DNA from: Archangium violaceum Cb vi76
GTDB taxonomy: Bacteria; Myxococcota; Myxococcia; Myxococcales; Myxococcaceae
Length of the DNA: 64,000 bases
Reading direction: 5' to 3'
NCBI RefSeq assembly: GCF_000733295.1
Contig: NZ_JPMI01000275.1
Location: 62,001 to 126,000, forward strand
Shown here: positions 1 to 13,997 of the stretch, one piece after another
Position numbering within the stretch: the first letter of the stretch is position 1
Layout: every line of letters begins with the position of its first letter
Notes under the pieces: model-generated
Seen by the model: the letters and a program-made list of their open reading frames with translations, nothing else
Database searches by the model: none
Told to the model about the DNA's origin: nothing
Position numbers and translations under genes: made by a program

Positions 1-267
1 GGCGATGGCGAAGCTGTCGCCCGGGGCGAACGAGCCCCCATCGGTGCGCAGGAAGCTGCTGGTGCGGAACGTCTCACAGGAGGCGAGCACGCCGCCGTCC
101 CCGGCGCACAACAACCAGGTGCGCATGCCCGAGCGGGACCAGGGGTGGGCGCGCAGCCGTTCCTCCCGGGTGGCGTACGCCTCGGGGGAGAGGAGCTTGC
201 CCCACTCGGAGTACGTGAGGGCGTCGCGCTGAAGCATCTGTTCTTCGGTGGCGGCAACCAGGTGCAT
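1..267 (-). CDS. GNAT-family acetyltransferase, 3' part cut by window edge
   Basis: An open minus-strand frame of 89 codons runs from an ATG at 267 to the window edge with no stop. The protein starts MHLVAATEEQMLQRDALTY. The stretches around 'TYSEWGKLLSPEAYATREERL' and 'TWLLCAGDGGVLASCETF' resemble the N-terminal half of LYC1-like GNAT acetyltransferases, which transfer an acetyl group from acetyl-CoA to an amine. The acetyl-CoA-binding motif would lie beyond the edge and cannot be checked. A palindromic repeat lies just upstream of the start. The family call is by recognition of the N-terminal pattern only, so the substrate is unknown. Confidence 0.6.
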   Translation of the reverse strand, partial: MHLVAATEEQMLQRDALTYSEWGKLLSPEAYATREERLRAHPWSRSGMRTWLLCAGDGGVLASCETFRTSSFLRTDGGSFAPGDSFAIA

Positions 268-276
268 GCGTCAACT

Positions 277-310
277 CCCTCTCCCTCTGGGAGAGGGTCG
301 GGGTGAGGGT
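277..310 (-). repeat. REP-like palindromic repeat, copy 1
   Basis: The core is a palindrome CCCTCTCCC / GGGAGAGGG-type stem followed by a GGGGTGAGGGT tail, so it is in reverse orientation. It lies between the acetyltransferase start and the end of the oxidase operon. It belongs to a family of seven copies in this window (see 18424, 22164, 31907, 37818, 41756, 43562). Confidence 0.8.
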
Positions 311-391
311 GTTGCACAAGGCGCCCGCAAATGGAACGCGGCGCCGGGCAAGAAGCCGCGGCGCCGCGTGGGGTACATCCCGGGGACGAGC

Positions 392-823
392 CTACTTCGG
401 GTTGGTGCCCGGGGCCTGCAGCCCGCCACCGTAGCGGCCGGACTGACCGGGCGTGGACACGGGCCACTCCTGCGGCGTGGAGGAGGACGGCAGGGCGGGG
501 CGGAAGCGGGTGCCGATGTCGAAGAGGGTGAAGAGCAGCATCAGCACCACGAACAGCATGGAGGTGACGAACACGATGCGGCTGGCGCCCTGGTGCTCGG
601 CCAGGTGCATGAAGTACAGCGCCACGAGGGCGCCCTTCACCGAGGCGATCACCAGCGCGAGCGCCAGTGCACCCGTCTCGAAGTGCATGCGGCCGGTCAC
701 CACCGTGACGACGGTGAGCACCATCAGGGCAATCCAGATCGCGACGTACTTGCCGGGTCCGGAGTGGTGCTCCTGGCGCATCTCCCGGTCTTCCTTGAAC
801 GACTCATTGGCCATGGCGGACAT
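392..823 (-). CDS. ctaF: cytochrome c oxidase subunit IV family protein
   Basis: Small membrane subunit of the caa3-type oxygen reductase, encoded last in the operon. The 143-residue protein has three predicted helices at about 26-44, 51-73 and 82-103. The middle part has the pattern of the bacterial subunit IV family (GALALALVIASVKGALVALYF). A Pro/Ser/Gly-rich tail follows. It has no cofactor ligands and is thought to stabilise subunits I and III. The start is 16 bases after the stop of ctaE; GGAG about ten bases upstream could be its ribosome site. An in-frame Met at residue 4 is an alternative start. Confidence 0.88.
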   Translation of the reverse strand: MSAMANESFKEDREMRQEHHSGPGKYVAIWIALMVLTVVTVVTGRMHFETGALALALVIASVKGALVALYFMHLAEHQGASRIVFVTSMLFVVLMLLFTLFDIGTRFRPALPSSSTPQEWPVSTPGQSGRYGGGLQAPGTNPK

Positions 824-838
824 GAGAGGAGCGCTCCC

Positions 839-1496
839 TTAGATGAGGTACAGCATGGGGAAGAGGAAGATCCACACCAGGTCCACCAGGTGCCAGTACA
901 TGCTGCCCAGCTCGACCGCCGTGTAGTTGTGGTGGCTGAACTCGTTCCTCATCGCCTTGAGGGTCACCCACCCCAGCACGATCATGCCGATGATGACGTG
1001 GAAGGCATGCAGGCCCGTGGAGAGGAAGTAGATGGTGAAGTAGGCGGAAGCGCCCGGCAGGGTGAGGCCCGGGAAGGCGTAGTAGGGGCCGGGGAGCTGG
1101 TGCTCGTGGAACTTGTGCTCGTACTCGAAGTACTTCACCACGAGGAAGCCCAGGGCCATGAGGATGGTGAGCACGAACATGCCCACCACCTTCTTGTTCT
1201 GCGCCTCCTTGGCGTAGTGCACCGCCATGGCGGCGGTGAACGACGAGGTGATGAGCAGCAGGGTGTTGAAGGTGCCGAAGTTGAGGTTCAGCTCACGGCT
1301 GGCCAGCGCGAACGCCTCCGGGAAGAGGAAGCGGTAGTTCGCGTAGATGACGAACAGGCCGGCGAACAGCAGGATTTCCGTGGCCAGGAACAGCCACATG
1401 CCGAGCCGGGCCGCGTGGTTCTGCACCTCGAGCGAGGCGAAGTGCGCGGCCACCTGGGGCCGGTAGGGCACGCCGGCCGCGCCGGCGGTGGCGGGA

Positions 1497-1507
<11 letters not shown>
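839..1507 (-). CDS. ctaE: cytochrome c oxidase subunit III
   Basis: Integral membrane subunit of heme-copper oxygen reductase, 222 residues with five predicted helices, as in the short subunit III form. Diagnostic stretches are [10 protein letters not shown] (about 165-174) and [18 protein letters not shown] at the C-terminus. It binds no metals but supports proton uptake and stability of subunit I. The start overlaps the end of ctaD by 11 bases, which indicates translational coupling. Confidence 0.95.
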
Positions 1508-3153
<1,646 letters not shown>

Positions 3154-3170
<17 letters not shown>

Positions 3171-4200
3171 AGGTCGGTCCTTGAGAAGCGCCGGTGCGGA
3201 TGTCCGGGGTGCGCAGGGTCTTGATGTACTCGACGATGGCCGCCGTCTGGGGCCCCGTCAGCTTGCCCTGGAAGGTGGGCATGACGTTGGGGTAGCCGGC
3301 CACGAGGTGGGCACCCGGGTCCATCATCGACTGGGTGATCCACGCCTCGTCCACGCGGATGTCGCGGCCGGTGTCCAGCGTCTCGGTGCGGCCGTACATG
3401 CCCAGGAAGGTGGGTCCGATGTGCGGCTCGCCATTGACGGTGTGGCACTTGAAGCAGCCCACCTCGGCGGCCACCTTCTGGCCCTGCTCCGCCATGCGGG
3501 CCGGGTGCGGCTCGAGGCTCAGGTCCGCCAGCGCGTCCTGGCGGTTCTGCAGCGCGCCCTTGCGCTGCTCCTTCACCCACGCGTCCCACTCCTCGGGCGA
3601 GAGCACGACGACCTCTCCCAGCATCTTGGAGTGAGACAGGCCGCAGTACTCGGTGCACAGGATCTGGTACGTGCCGGGCTTGGTGGCCTCGAACCAGGTC
3701 TGCGTGTAGCGGCCCGGAACCGCATCCATCTTGATGCGGAAGGCCGGCACGAAGAAGGAGTGGAGCACGTCACGCGAGGTGATGAGCAGACGCACCGGGC
3801 GGTTGGCCGGCACGTGCAGCACGTTCACGCCGTTGGGGCCCTCCGGGTAGGAGAACTTCCACATCCACTGCTTGCCCATGACGTAGACGTCCATGGCGTC
3901 CTTGGGCGGAGTGGAGACGAAGACGAAGTCCCGGAAGCCGATGACGAACCAGGTGAGGAAGAAGAACAGCGGCAGCGAGACGAAGAGGAACTCCGTCTTC
4001 ACCGACGGGACGACGTATTCCGTCGTCTGGTTCGGCTTGCGCTTGCGGTAGCGGAAGAAGAAGAAGACCGCCGCCGTGCCCACCGCGAGTGAGCTCAGCA
4101 TCGTCACGGAGACGACGAAGTAGTGCAGGTTGTCTACCCGCTCCGCGAAGGTCGACGCCTGCTCCGGGAGGAACAGGATGTTGTTCAGCAACTCGTTCAT
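3154..4200 (-). CDS. ctaC: cytochrome c oxidase subunit II with fused cytochrome c domain (caa3 type)
   Basis: Electron-entry subunit of the oxidase, 348 residues. Two N-terminal helices (about 27-50 and 70-90) precede a cupredoxin domain with a complete CuA site: H147, then C182, C186, H190 and M193 in CTEYCGLSHSKM. A C-terminal c-type cytochrome domain has CFKCH at 249-253 and a likely axial Met in VMPTF (about 307). The fused heme domain defines a caa3-type enzyme, which can take electrons directly from the upstream alternative complex III without a soluble cytochrome. Its start overlaps the SCO gene stop by four bases. Confidence 0.97.
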
Positions 4201-5066
4201 GCTGCTGCGCCTTTCTTCAGCTCACGCCTCCAGTAGTAGGCGAGCATGGTAGCGAGCGCGCCAAAGACCATGAGCGCGCCTATCCGGAGGAATCCAAAGA
4301 TGTAGAAGCCGTACCGCCGGGTGGCGGTGTCATACTTGAAGCAGGTGAGGACGATGCGGTCGAAGCTGGTGCCCACGCGGCCACCGGCCGCCTCCAGCAG
4401 GGCCAGCTTCATGTCCTTCGCGGGGAAGGACGTGCCGTACAGGTAGCGCGAGATGGACCCCTCGGGGGTGAGCACCATCAGCACGGCCGGGTGCACGTAC
4501 TGCTGGGTGCCCGTGTCGTAGGTGTATTTGAAGCCCACCGTGTTCGCGAGCTGGTGGATGTTCTCCTCGGTCCCGGTGAGGAAGTGCCAGGGCGCCGTCT
4601 CCGGCAGGCCCATGGACTGAAGGTGCTTCCGGCGCCGCTCGTGGCTCTGCGCCGGGGTGTCCTTCGGGTCGATACTCACCGTGACCGCTTCGTAGTCCTT
4701 GCCCAGCTCCAGCCCCAGCTCGCGCATGGTGCGGATCTGCTCGTTGATGACGAGGTTACAGAGCAGGGGGCAGTTGTAATACACGAGCGTGAGCAGCACC
4801 GGCCGCGTCCGCGGCAGTACGTCCCGCAGGCGCACCGCCTTGCCGGTGGCGTCGGTGAACTGGGCCTCCAGCGGAGCCAGCTCCCCGAGGTGCTCCTCGA
4901 CGTCCACCCCGCGCACCTGCGGCGGGGCATCCGACTGGGCGTCGACAATGCTCTTGGGGACCTTGCCACCGCCTGGGAGGGCGTACGCCGGCTGCCCGGC
5001 GCAGAGCGCCAGGAGCAGGGCCGCCATCGTGGCGCGGACAGAGAGGGGAGAGGAGGGGGTGTACAT
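4197..5066 (-). CDS. SCO1/SenC-family copper chaperone, membrane anchored
   Basis: Thioredoxin-fold protein that delivers copper to, or keeps reduced, the CuA site of the subunit encoded next. It has a signal peptide (about 1-30), the CPLLC copper motif (C99 and C103), and the distal His in QYVHPAVLM (about 192). A C-terminal membrane helix (about 255-277) is unusual compared with N-anchored SCO proteins but occurs in operon-encoded versions. It overlaps ctaC by ATGA. The position between the ACIII and oxidase genes supports an assembly role. Confidence 0.92.
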   Translation of the reverse strand: MYTPSSPLSVRATMAALLLALCAGQPAYALPGGGKVPKSIVDAQSDAPPQVRGVDVEEHLGELAPLEAQFTDATGKAVRLRDVLPRTRPVLLTLVYYNCPLLCNLVINEQIRTMRELGLELGKDYEAVTVSIDPKDTPAQSHERRRKHLQSMGLPETAPWHFLTGTEENIHQLANTVGFKYTYDTGTQQYVHPAVLMVLTPEGSISRYLYGTSFPAKDMKLALLEAAGGRVGTSFDRIVLTCFKYDTATRRYGFYIFGFLRIGALMVFGALATMLAYYWRRELKKGAAA

Positions 5067-5090
5067 CGCGCTTCTTCTTCTACCGCGAGA

Positions 5091-5564
5091 CTACGGCTGC
5101 TGGGGCGCCGGCTGCGGCGTGGGGGTGGGGGCCTGCTGCTGCTGCCGGGTGGCGGCCTGTTCGGAGATGATCTGATCCATCGCCGCGGAGATGGTGGGAC
5201 GGGCCACCACGCCGGGCTCGTCCGCCCAGCCGCTCTCCAGCGCCTTCTGCTGGGAGGCGATCTTCTCCTCGGCATGCGTGTCCTGCTGGAACAGGCGCTG
5301 GTTCACGACGCCAATCTCGTACGCCGTCTTTCCGTCCTTGTCCGGTGTGATGAGCGCGGGGATGGGCGCCGGGCCCTCGGGGACGAACTCCTGCGTCGTC
5401 GCCACCTGCAGGCGCCAGGCCCAGATACCACCGACGATGAAGATGACGAGGGACACCACGCCCACCTGGACGACCTTCCCGGTGAGGATGTGGTCTTCCT
5501 CGGCGGCCACGCCATGCGCGCCACGGATGACGCGCGACTCGAGCTCCGACTCGGTCTTCTTCAT
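5091..5564 (-). CDS. small single-helix membrane protein of the ACIII-caa3 operon
   Basis: The 157-residue protein starts MKKTESELESRV, has one hydrophobic segment (about 32-50, VGVVSLVIFIVGGIWAW) and a soluble tail ending in a Gln/Pro-rich stretch. The start is fixed by the TCAT overlap with the end of actF (ATGA coupling). I see no metal-binding motif. Its place between actF and the SCO gene suggests an accessory or linking subunit of the complex III-oxidase supercomplex; this is inference from position. Small one-helix subunits are known from ACIII structures, but I cannot match this one to a named subunit. Confidence 0.8.
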   Translation of the reverse strand: MKKTESELESRVIRGAHGVAAEEDHILTGKVVQVGVVSLVIFIVGGIWAWRLQVATTQEFVPEGPAPIPALITPDKDGKTAYEIGVVNQRLFQQDTHAEEKIASQQKALESGWADEPGVVARPTISAAMDQIISEQAATRQQQQAPTPTPQPAPQQP

Positions 5565-6778
5565 GGCTGCACGTACCTCAGCGACTCCGAGATGTAGGGA
5601 TCCTTCACGGGCAGCGTGTACCGGCCCCGGGCCTGCCACATGGCCGCGGCCACCGCCAGTCCACCCACTCCGATGAAGGAGGTGATGAGCGTCCAGTGGA
5701 ACGAGGGGCCCTGCGGCGAGTACGCCGGCCAGATGAGCCAGTACAGGTCCACCGCGTGCATGATGAGCAGGTAGACGGCCACCACGGCGAGCAGCCGCGG
5801 CTTGAGCTTCAGGTTGCGCGACAGCAGGGTGAAGAAGGGCACCGCGAAGCCCATCACGAACAGCGAGATGGACAGCGGCTTCCACGCGCCCTCGATGCGC
5901 AGCTTGAACCAGCCGGCCTCCTCCGGGATGTTGGCGACCCAGATGAGGAGGAACTGGGAGAAGGCGATGTAGGCCCAGAAGGCCGTGAAGGCCAGCAGGA
6001 GCTTACCCAGGTTGTGGTAGTGCGCCGTCGTCACCAAGGTCCCGTACTCGTCCTTGCCCTGGGCGTTCACCGTGGCGATCGTCAGCACGCAGAAGGCGGC
6101 CAGGAAGCTTCCGGCGAAGTAATAGACGCCGAAGATGGTGGACTGCCAGAGCGGCGTGAGCGTCATCAGCCAGTCGAAACCAGCAAAAGTAATGGTCAAC
6201 GCAAGGAACGGGAGCGAGCCGGGGGAGAAGCGGCGCTGCTTGACGGTGAGCTCCAGGGCGCCCGTGGTGTCCTGCTCCATGCTCCAGGTGCGCAGCCGCC
6301 AGGACACGAAGATCCACACCGCGAAGTAGATGGCCTGCCGGACGTAGAGGAAGGGCAGGTTGAGGTAGGGGCTCTTGTGGTGCAGGTGGTGCAGCTCCAC
6401 CTCGGTGAACTTCACGCCGTCGGTGCCGGGGAACACCCAGTCCGTGCCGTGGTTCACCCAGGGGAAGATGTACTTCGCTCCGAGCAACAGGGGGATGACC
6501 AGCAGCGCGAACACGAACACGCTGGAGCCCATGGTCTCCATGGTGCGGCGCAGGATGGTGATCCACTTGGCCTTGGCGGTGTGGAAGATGGCCACCATGA
6601 TGATGGCGGCCACGGAGATGCCCAGCCAGTAGGTGAAGCCGAACAGGTAGCTGAACATCGTCGGCTGGGGCGCGGTGAAGAACCCCACGGCGGTCAGCAC
6701 CAGACCGACGATGCCCACGGCACCCGCCAGGGTCATCGTCTTGGAGCCGCCGTTGAAACGATCCACGGCAATCATCAC
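5561..6778 (-). CDS. actF: alternative complex III membrane subunit ActF
   Basis: NrfD-type polytopic membrane protein of alternative complex III (quinol:cytochrome c oxidoreductase). The 405 residues contain about ten helices. Family stretches include the early FTAPQPTMFSYLFGFTYWLG and the later AHYHNLGKLLLAFTAFWAYIAFSQFLLIW. ActC and ActF form the two membrane halves of the complex. The start overlaps actE by four bases and the end overlaps the next gene by four. Confidence 0.93.
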   Translation of the reverse strand: MMIAVDRFNGGSKTMTLAGAVGIVGLVLTAVGFFTAPQPTMFSYLFGFTYWLGISVAAIIMVAIFHTAKAKWITILRRTMETMGSSVFVFALLVIPLLLGAKYIFPWVNHGTDWVFPGTDGVKFTEVELHHLHHKSPYLNLPFLYVRQAIYFAVWIFVSWRLRTWSMEQDTTGALELTVKQRRFSPGSLPFLALTITFAGFDWLMTLTPLWQSTIFGVYYFAGSFLAAFCVLTIATVNAQGKDEYGTLVTTAHYHNLGKLLLAFTAFWAYIAFSQFLLIWVANIPEEAGWFKLRIEGAWKPLSISLFVMGFAVPFFTLLSRNLKLKPRLLAVVAVYLLIMHAVDLYWLIWPAYSPQGPSFHWTLITSFIGVGGLAVAAAMWQARGRYTLPVKDPYISESLRYVQP

Positions 6779-7335
6779 CGGTTCTCCTGCGGAAGGGGCT
6801 GGCCGCCCACCTGGCTGTTGCGGGCGCGCTGGAGCGCACGGACATAGGCCACGACGGCCCAGCGCTCCTTGGTGTCGAGCTCGCCCGAGAAGGACGGCAT
6901 CACGCCGTAGCCCTCGTTGATGGCGACATAGAAGTGACCGTCCGGCTTGTTGGCGACCTCGAGCAGGGACGGAGGCAGGCGCAGGGCCATGTTCTCGGCC
7001 ACCACGCTGTTGCCGTCACCGAGCCGGCCGTGGCACTGCGAGCAGACGATGTTGTACTTCTTCTGGCCCAGCTCGAGCACCTCGCGGTTGAGCTCGAGCG
7101 GGATGCCGGAGACGAGCGCGCCGTTGACACGGCCCGTGCTCATGCCGGGGTTGCCCACCGGGCGCTCGCGCGGGATGGTGCCCTCGGGCGGGACGCGCAT
7201 GGCCCTGCCATCCGCCCAGAACTCACTCGTCTCGTAGTACTCGTACTTGGCCTGAGCCTCCATGCGCTGGAGGAACTCGGACGGGACGTTGCAGCCGGCC
7301 AGGGCGAGCCCGGCCGCGGGGATGAGCCACTTCAT
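6775..7335 (-). CDS. actE: alternative complex III mono-heme cytochrome c lipoprotein ActE
   Basis: Periplasmic lipid-anchored cytochrome c subunit of alternative complex III, 186 residues. The signal peptide ends at a lipobox (ALAGC, Cys15). The heme site is CSQCH at 98-102 and the axial Met is probably M146 in GYGVMPSFSG. It takes electrons from the ActA/ActB side and can pass them to the caa3 oxidase. It overlaps actD and actF by four bases each. Confidence 0.93.
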   Translation of the reverse strand: MKWLIPAAGLALAGCNVPSEFLQRMEAQAKYEYYETSEFWADGRAMRVPPEGTIPRERPVGNPGMSTGRVNGALVSGIPLELNREVLELGQKKYNIVCSQCHGRLGDGNSVVAENMALRLPPSLLEVANKPDGHFYVAINEGYGVMPSFSGELDTKERWAVVAYVRALQRARNSQVGGQPLPQENR

Positions 7336-7886
7336 TCCTTCTCTCCCGTGACCACGGTCACATGGGTGGCACCCAGGGACGTGAGCTGGTTCTTGATGTC
7401 GTCGGGCTTCACGGTGGTCTCCGCGGTGGGCACGCTCAGCCAGTAGCCGTGCGTGGACGCGCTGCGGAACTCCTCGCTCTCGAAGACCGGGTGGTACGGC
7501 TGGGGCAGGCGGCTGAGCCCCAGCAGACCGAAGAAGATGCCGAACGCGGTGAGCAGCACCGCCAGCTCGAAGGTGATGGGCACCCAGGCCGGAAGGCTGA
7601 ACGTCGGACGACCACCGATGTTGAGCGGGTAGTCGATGGTGTTCATGTACGTCTGGAAGGCGAGCGCGGTGACGATGCCCGTCAGCGCGCCACCCAGGGC
7701 GATGAAGGGGACGCGCGAGGGCGGCAGGCCCAGCGCCTCGGACCCACCATGCAGCGGGTAGGGCGAGTAGGTGTCCATGCCTTGGTAGCCCTTCTCCCGC
7801 ATCTGCCGGGTGGCATCCACCAGGGCGTCGGGAGTGGCGAACTCGGCGAGCACCCAGCTATCCAGAACCTTGGTTTCGGCGGACAT
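7332..7886 (-). CDS. actD: alternative complex III subunit ActD (DUF3341)
   Basis: The 184-residue membrane protein has a soluble N-terminal part (about 1-55) and two helices (about 58-78 and 102-127). The start LDSWVLAEFATPDALVDATRQ and the motif YSPYPLHGG are typical of the DUF3341 family, which is ActD in alternative complex III. It holds no cofactor. It is followed by actE with a four-base overlap and preceded by actC with a three-base gap. Confidence 0.93.
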   Translation of the reverse strand: MSAETKVLDSWVLAEFATPDALVDATRQMREKGYQGMDTYSPYPLHGGSEALGLPPSRVPFIALGGALTGIVTALAFQTYMNTIDYPLNIGGRPTFSLPAWVPITFELAVLLTAFGIFFGLLGLSRLPQPYHPVFESEEFRSASTHGYWLSVPTAETTVKPDDIKNQLTSLGATHVTVVTGEKE

Positions 7887-7889
7887 GGT

Positions 7890-9335
7890 TCAGTGAGCTC
7901 CGTGGGTGAGGGTCCCGGCGGCGCCAGTCTCCGCGCCATGAGCGGCGTGGTGGGCGGCGTGCTTGAGCTCCAGCTGGAGCTCCTTCACCTCGCTCACCGC
8001 GACCGCGGGGACGAACTTGAGGAACAGGAGGAACAGCGTGCTGAAGAGGCCCAGGGTACCGACGTAGATGGACCAGTCCACCCAGGTCGGGCTGTACAGG
8101 TCCCACGAGGACGGCAGGAAGTCCTGCGTCAGCGACGTCACGATGATGATGAAGCGCTCGCACCACATGCCGATGTTCACCAGGATGGACGCCACCCACA
8201 TGATGGGGATGCTGGTCCGGCACTTCTTGAACCAGAAGATGTTCGGGGTGATGACGTTGCAGGCGATCATCAGCCAGTACACCCCGGCGTACGGACCGCG
8301 GGCGCGGTTCACGTAGAAGGTCCAGATCTCGAACTCGCTGCCGGAGTACCAGGCGATGAAGTGCTCCATCAGGTACCCGTAGGACACGATGAGGCCCGTC
8401 GCCAGGATCACCTTGTTCATGTTCTCCAGGTGGCGGTCGGTGATGACGTCCCGGAGCTTGAGGTACTTGCGGGCGGGCACCATGAGGGTGATGACCATCG
8501 CGAAGCCGCTGAACACGGCGCCGGCCACGAAGTAGGGCGGGAAGATGGTGGCGTGCCAGCCGGGGATGAGCGAGGTGGCGAAGTCGAAGGACACGATCGT
8601 GTGCACGCTGACCACGAGCGGGGTGGAGATACCGGCCAGCAGCAGGTAGCCGATCTTGTAGTTGTGCCAGTGGCGGCCGGAGCCGCGCCAGCCGAGTGCG
8701 AACAGGCCGTAGATGGTGCGCTGCAGCTTGCCCTTGGACGAGTCACGCAGGGCCGCCAGGTCGGGGATGAGACCCACGTACCAGAAGAGGGCGGACACGG
8801 TGAGGTACGTGGAGATGGCGAACACGTCCCACACCAGCGGCGAGCGGAACTGCGGCCAGGCGCCGAGGGTGGAGGGGTAGGGGAAGAGCCAGAAGGCGAA
8901 CCAGGGACGGCCCGTGTGCAGCAGCGGGAAGAGACCCGCGCAGCACACGGCGAAGAGCGTCATGGCCTCGGCGAAGCGGTTGATGCTCGTGCGCCACTTC
9001 TGCTGGAAGAGCAGGAGGATGGCGGAGATGAGCGTACCGGCGTGGCCGATACCGACCCACCAGACGAAGTTGACGATGTCGAAGGCCCAGCCGTTGGGCT
9101 GGTTGTTGCCCCACATGCCGATGCCGCGGGCCAGGGTGACGGTCACACCCAGGACGAGCAGACCGAGCGCGGCGAGCGCCAGGCCGAACAGCATGAACCA
9201 GCCCTTACCGGGCTTGGCCCACACGTGATCCAGCAGTGTGTCGTTGAGGGATTTGTCGTCGTGGTGCGGCGCGACGAGGGGCCGCGGCTCGAGCGGATCG
9301 AGCGAAGCGGCGGTATGAGCAGCGGTCTCGGCCAT
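7890..9335 (-). CDS. actC: alternative complex III membrane subunit ActC (NrfD-like)
   Basis: Quinol-interacting membrane subunit of alternative complex III, 481 residues with about ten helices. Recognisable NrfD/PsrC features are WWVGIGHAGTLISAILLLFQ (about 105-124), an FPPYFVAGAVFSGFAMVITL stretch and the WYSGSEFEIWTFY region. A His-rich tail follows the last helix. It lies three bases after actB, in the same operon. Confidence 0.94.
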   Translation of the reverse strand: MAETAAHTAASLDPLEPRPLVAPHHDDKSLNDTLLDHVWAKPGKGWFMLFGLALAALGLLVLGVTVTLARGIGMWGNNQPNGWAFDIVNFVWWVGIGHAGTLISAILLLFQQKWRTSINRFAEAMTLFAVCCAGLFPLLHTGRPWFAFWLFPYPSTLGAWPQFRSPLVWDVFAISTYLTVSALFWYVGLIPDLAALRDSSKGKLQRTIYGLFALGWRGSGRHWHNYKIGYLLLAGISTPLVVSVHTIVSFDFATSLIPGWHATIFPPYFVAGAVFSGFAMVITLMVPARKYLKLRDVITDRHLENMNKVILATGLIVSYGYLMEHFIAWYSGSEFEIWTFYVNRARGPYAGVYWLMIACNVITPNIFWFKKCRTSIPIMWVASILVNIGMWCERFIIIVTSLTQDFLPSSWDLYSPTWVDWSIYVGTLGLFSTLFLLFLKFVPAVAVSEVKELQLELKHAAHHAAHGAETGAAGTLTHGAH

Positions 9336-9338
9336 GGC

Positions 9339-12526
<3,188 letters not shown>

Positions 12527-12539
<13 letters not shown>

Positions 12540-13189
12540 GTGGTGCAGCTCGTGCGCGAGTGAACGTCGTACTGTTCAGCCAGCGAGTCGGCGAGCTGGG
12601 CGGCCTCCTCGTGCTTCTCGGGCGGCTGCCAGGTCATGCTGGTGATGAACTCCTGCGGACGCAGGTTGGGCTTCGGGTTGCGGTGGCAGTCCAGGCACCA
12701 CTGCATGGTGAGCGGCTGGTACTGCTCGATGGCGGCCATCTGGTCCACGCGGCCGTGGCAGGTGACGCAACCGACACCCTTCGCCACGTGGATGGCGTGG
12801 TTGAAGTAGACGAAGTCGGGCAGGTTGTGGACGCGCACCCAGGGGATGGGCTGGTCCGTGAAGTACGCCTGCCGCACCAGCGTCAGGTACGGGCTCTTGT
12901 TCCACACCTGCGCGTGACACGACATGCACACGGTGGTGGAGGGGATGCCCGCCGACGGCGACTTCTCCACGGAGAAGTGGCAGTAGCGGCAGTCGATCTG
13001 CTCGTCACCGGCGTGGTGCCGGTGATCGAACTCGATCGGCTGCTCGATGGGCCGGTTCTGGTTGGTGACGAACGGGGAACGCACGTACGCCATCAGACCG
13101 CCCAGCGCGATCGCGGGGATTGCAAGAAGCGCCGCGGCCGAGGCTCGCGACACCGTGTTCGTCCAGCGTGGGAAGAGAGGACCGCTCAT
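12527..13189 (-). CDS. actA: alternative complex III penta-heme cytochrome c ActA
   Basis: First gene of the respiratory operon. The 220-residue protein has an N-terminal membrane anchor (about 17-36) and five CxxCH sites: CRYCH (67), CMSCH (88), CVTCH (141), CLDCH (165) and CTTCH (215). His residues suitable as sixth ligands are spread through the chain. Penta-heme ActA is a hallmark of alternative complex III, which replaces cytochrome bc1. The last motif ends one residue before the stop. Confidence 0.95.
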
Positions 13190-13573
13190 ATCCAGGACCG
13201 GGGGCTAGTCAATGGGGGCAGCTCCGCAGGACGCGACCGGGAGGACGGTGCGGCCGGACCGGAGGTGGCACAGGAAGACTGGAACAAGAAGCTCATGCAC
13301 GGCGTTGCTGTGGCTGCGACGGCTCCTGCCCTGACAGGAGACATGCGGACACGCCCGACCCCATCCGACTGAAGATGTGCGGTGGGCGGGGTCCCTCCTC
13401 CTGTTCCCGTCCCAACGCGGCGCGCGACCATCGAGCATCATTATCCGGGTGTCAACCTTTCTCTGTCCGCGGGCGGGGGGATACCACGACCCGCCACGTT
13501 GTGGCGCGGCTGGAAACTTGTCCGGATGATGTTCTCTTCTACGAGATGGAAGGGAGCTTGAATCCGAGGGCGC
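13190..13573. other. non-coding leader of the respiratory operon
   Basis: This 384-base stretch lies between actA (minus) and the end of the HNH gene (minus). Short open frames here have no recognisable protein pattern and are probably chance frames of GC-rich DNA. The only regulatory signal I see is the TTGACA-like site at 13450-13455. Confidence 0.5.
13427..13455 (-). promoter_or_regulatory. candidate promoter of the act-cta operon
   Basis: On the minus strand a perfect TTGACA (13455-13450) is followed after 17 bases by GATGGT (13432-13427), which matches TATAAT at only three positions. It lies about 240 bases upstream of actA, which would imply a long leader. The -35 is good and the -10 is poor. 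Confidence 0.3.
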
Positions 13574-13930
13574 TCACGCGTCTTCCGGATCACGCCAGCG
13601 CTCGCGGCGGCGCTCCAGTAGTCGGTCCACCAACTGCCGGACGCGGGGGTCGCGATCAAAGTGGCGATCATGCCGGCTGCCCTTGCCCTGGTTGCACCGG
13701 GCACAGGCCAGGCCGAGGTTCTCCAGCGCATCGGTGCCGCCGTGCACCCGGGGGATGATGTGCTCGATGGTGGCGCGGCTGATGGGCTCGCCGTCCAGGC
13801 TGATGGTCAGGAACGTGTTGCAGTGTAAGCACTTTCCGAGCCACACCTCGCGCCCGCGGTAGTCGGTGCGCTCGAAGGTGGCGTCGGTGGCCACGATGTC
13901 GAGGATGCGGCGGCGCTTGGCGGAGCTCAC
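13574..13930 (-). CDS. HNH endonuclease family protein
   Basis: The 118-residue protein has two zinc-type CxxC pairs (CLHC and CARC) around the HNH core IEHIIPRVHGGTDALENLGLA. This is the small stand-alone HNH type (McrA-like fold), which cuts or nicks DNA. The tail is Arg/Asp-rich. I place the start at a GTG (VSSAKRRRILDIV). Longer starts would run into the divergent SDR gene, and no strong ribosome site is visible. The gene lacks a partner methylase or phage context, so its substrate is unknown. Such HNH proteins are common as single genes in myxobacteria. Confidence 0.8.
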   Translation of the reverse strand: MSSAKRRRILDIVATDATFERTDYRGREVWLGKCLHCNTFLTISLDGEPISRATIEHIIPRVHGGTDALENLGLACARCNQGKGSRHDRHFDRDPRVRQLVDRLLERRRERWRDPEDA

Positions 13931-13997
13931 ACCTCTTCTAATAGATGGAAGGGGCTCCGGGTGCCATGGGGGGTGGGGGTGGAGCGACCATGCTCCC